Below are positions 5,486-7,070 of a stretch of DNA of 7,070 nucleotides, piece after piece (within the stretch, counting starts at the first letter, position 1; each line of letters begins with the position of its first letter). Source of the DNA: an uncultured Lachnospiraceae bacterium. GTDB taxonomy: Bacteria; Bacillota; Clostridia; Lachnospirales; Lachnospiraceae. The stretch spans positions 1 through 7,070 of the forward strand of contig CACXFW010000226.1 in the NCBI GenBank assembly GCA_902767065.1. Direction: 5' to 3'. The translations under genes and the position numbers were made by a program. The notes beneath the pieces were generated by a model. It did not search any database. It had not been told where the DNA came from and saw only the letters and a list, made by a program, of their open reading frames with translations.

Positions 5486-7070
5486 ATGAAGATGAATGGA
5501 TCCCAGATACTGATTGAGTGTCTGAAGGAACAGGGCGTCGATACCGTATTCGGCTATCCGGGCGGCGCGATCCTGAATGTGTATGATGAGCTGTACCGGC
5601 ACAGGAAGGAGATCCGGCATATCCTGACCTCGCATGAGCAGGGTGCCGCACACGCGGCGGACGGCTACGCGCGGGCAACCGGAGGGGTGGGGGTATGCTT
5701 TGCGACATCCGGGCCCGGCGCCACGAATCTGGTCACGGGGATCGCAACCGCCAACATGGATTCCGTTCCGCTTGTCGCCATCACCTGCAACGTCGGGATC
5801 TCGCTGCTTGGAAAGGATTCCTTTCAGGAGATCGATATCGCGGGTATTTCAATTCCGATTACCAAGTATAACTGTATCGTCAAGGATGTCACGGTTCTTG
5901 CCGATACGATCCGCAAGGCGTTTCGGATCGCGCGGGAGGGTCGTCCCGGGCCGGTTCTGATCGATCTGACCAAGAATGTCACTTCTGACGTTACGGAGTA
6001 TGAGCCGGTGGCTCCGGAGGAGACGGTTCCCCAGAGTGAATACATCCGGGTCCATGATCTGGAGAACGCCGCTGCGCTGATCAACCGGTCGAAGCGGCCT
6101 GCGATCTTTGTGGGGGGCGGCGCGGTCATTTCAGGCTGTTCCAGGGAGCTGAAGAAGCTCGCGGACCGCCTTCAGGCGCCGGTGTGCGATTCGCTGATGG
6201 GAAAGGGCGCATTTGACGGAAATGACCCTCTGTACCTTGGCATGCTTGGCATGCACGGTACCAAGGCAGCCAATCTGACGGTATCTCACTGCGACCTTCT
6301 GATCGCGGTCGGCTGCCGTTTCTCAGACCGTGTCATCGGGAATCCGAAGTCCTTTGCAAAGGGGGCCAGGATTGTCCAGATCGATATTGATCCGGCGGAG
6401 ATCAATAAGAATATCAAGGTGGATGTCAGCATTTCCGGCGACTGCAATGAGGTGCTGAAGCGTCTCAATCCTCTGGTTGAACCGCAGGATCATACAGAAT
6501 GGGTCGAAGAGAGCATGAGACTGAAGGAGCAGTATCCTCTGCGTTATGAGGATGGCCGCCTGACAGTGCCATATATCATGCAGGAGATCTACCGCCTGAC
6601 GAAGGGGGAGGCGAAGATTGTGACGGAGGTCGGACAGCATCAGATGTGGGCTGCCCAGTATTACCGCTACAAGGAGCCCCGCCAGCTGTTTACCTCCGGC
6701 GGTCTCGGGACCATGGGCTACGGCCTGGGCGCTTCCATCGGCGTCAAGACAGCATGGCCGGCCAAGACGGTCGTGAATATTGCCGGGGACGGGTGCTTTC
6801 GGATGAATATGAATGAACTCGCGACAGCGAGCCGCTATCACATCGGCATCATTGAAGTGGTGTTCAACAATTCCGTCCTGGGGATGGTTCATCAGTGGCA
6901 GGAACTGTTCTATGGCGGAAGATATTCCGAGACGATCCTGAAGGATAAGGTAGACTACTGCGCATTGGCGAAGGCGCTGGGCTGCGAGGCGGTCCGCGTC
7001 ACGAAGAAAGAAGAGTTCGCGCCGGCATTTGAAAAAGCCCTGAAAGCGGACGGACCGGTCCTGATCGAGT
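5486..7070 (+). CDS. ilvB: Acetohydroxyacid synthase large (catalytic) subunit, cut at the window end
   Basis: ThDP- and FAD-dependent enzyme that condenses pyruvate with pyruvate or 2-oxobutyrate, the first committed step to valine/leucine and isoleucine. 528 residues are present; the family is usually about 550-570, so a few dozen C-terminal residues lie beyond the edge. The N-terminal domain carries catalytic Glu51 (SHEQGAAHAADGYA). The FAD-side region has SLLGKDSFQEIDI (107-119), GMLGMHGTKAANL (252-264) and GCRFSDRVIG (276-285). These favour the biosynthetic enzyme over catabolic acetolactate synthase. The ThDP motif runs from GDG at 434-436 to NN at 461-462, followed by HQWQELFYGGRYS (469-481) with Trp471. 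The start at 5486 is set by GGGAGG (5473-5478) seven bases upstream and an in-frame TGA at 5483-5485; ATG 5492 is the alternative. The regulatory subunit ilvN is not visible here. Confidence 0.95.
   Translation, partial: MKMNGSQILIECLKEQGVDTVFGYPGGAILNVYDELYRHRKEIRHILTSHEQGAAHAADGYARATGGVGVCFATSGPGATNLVTGIATANMDSVPLVAITCNVGISLLGKDSFQEIDIAGISIPITKYNCIVKDVTVLADTIRKAFRIAREGRPGPVLIDLTKNVTSDVTEYEPVAPEETVPQSEYIRVHDLENAAALINRSKRPAIFVGGGAVISGCSRELKKLADRLQAPVCDSLMGKGAFDGNDPLYLGMLGMHGTKAANLTVSHCDLLIAVGCRFSDRVIGNPKSFAKGARIVQIDIDPAEINKNIKVDVSISGDCNEVLKRLNPLVEPQDHTEWVEESMRLKEQYPLRYEDGRLTVPYIMQEIYRLTKGEAKIVTEVGQHQMWAAQYYRYKEPRQLFTSGGLGTMGYGLGASIGVKTAWPAKTVVNIAGDGCFRMNMNELATASRYHIGIIEVVFNNSVLGMVHQWQELFYGGRYSETILKDKVDYCALAKALGCEAVRVTKKEEFAPAFEKALKADGPVLIE

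Noticed and set aside
6323..6892. A 189-codon minus-strand frame opposite ilvB
   Set aside because: The plus strand is unambiguous IlvB here, including the ThDP motif. Shadow.
1..7070. CRISPR array, toxin-antitoxin, phage or insertion-sequence genes
   Set aside because: All substantial coding sequence is accounted for by six recognisable housekeeping or regulatory genes, and no regular spaced repeats were seen.

Overview
This is a chromosomal stretch from a Gram-positive, probably clostridial bacterium (Bacillota; Lachnospiraceae or a close relative). The call rests on clear GGAGG-type ribosome binding sites throughout, a clostridial-looking Tgt (RHGHAYT segment after the catalytic Asp), the tgt-yajC pairing, G+C by eye a little over half, and a compact leuB-ilvD-ilvB cluster. 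No mobile-element gene, CRISPR array, phage gene, rRNA or tRNA is visible. The content is core metabolism; the points of interest lie between the genes.

Left part (1-1891). A 255-base region rich in inverted repeats leads into tgt (tRNA-guanine transglycosylase, queuosine modification), which starts at TTG. Next, with its own probable promoter, is yajC, the small membrane accessory of the Sec translocase. A strong hairpin at 1858-1891 ends yajC and also lies just past the stop codon of the convergent gene, so it probably serves as a shared two-way terminator. secD/secF do not follow yajC here.

Middle (1893-2613). An Lrp/AsnC-family regulator reads leftwards and is divergent from leuB. The intergenic region holds a good sigma-A-type promoter for each direction, a 7-base direct repeat spaced about three helical turns apart, and a long near-perfect palindrome (2401-2469) inside the predicted leader of the regulator mRNA.

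Right part (2614-7070). leuB (3-isopropylmalate dehydrogenase), ilvD (dihydroxy-acid dehydratase) and ilvB (acetohydroxyacid synthase large subunit, cut by the window end) lie head to tail and look like one branched-chain amino acid operon. IlvB makes acetolactate or acetohydroxybutyrate, IlvD makes the keto acids further down the pathway, and LeuB acts in the leucine branch. The leuB leader is only about 54 nt, too short for a T-box, so the adjacent Lrp-type protein is the obvious candidate regulator (inference). The 78-nt ilvD-ilvB gap can fold into two mutually exclusive structures, one of which buries the ilvB ribosome binding site.

I found no convincing previously undescribed gene system. 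The best leads are the ilvB leader fold, the palindrome in the regulator leader, and the structured region upstream of tgt.
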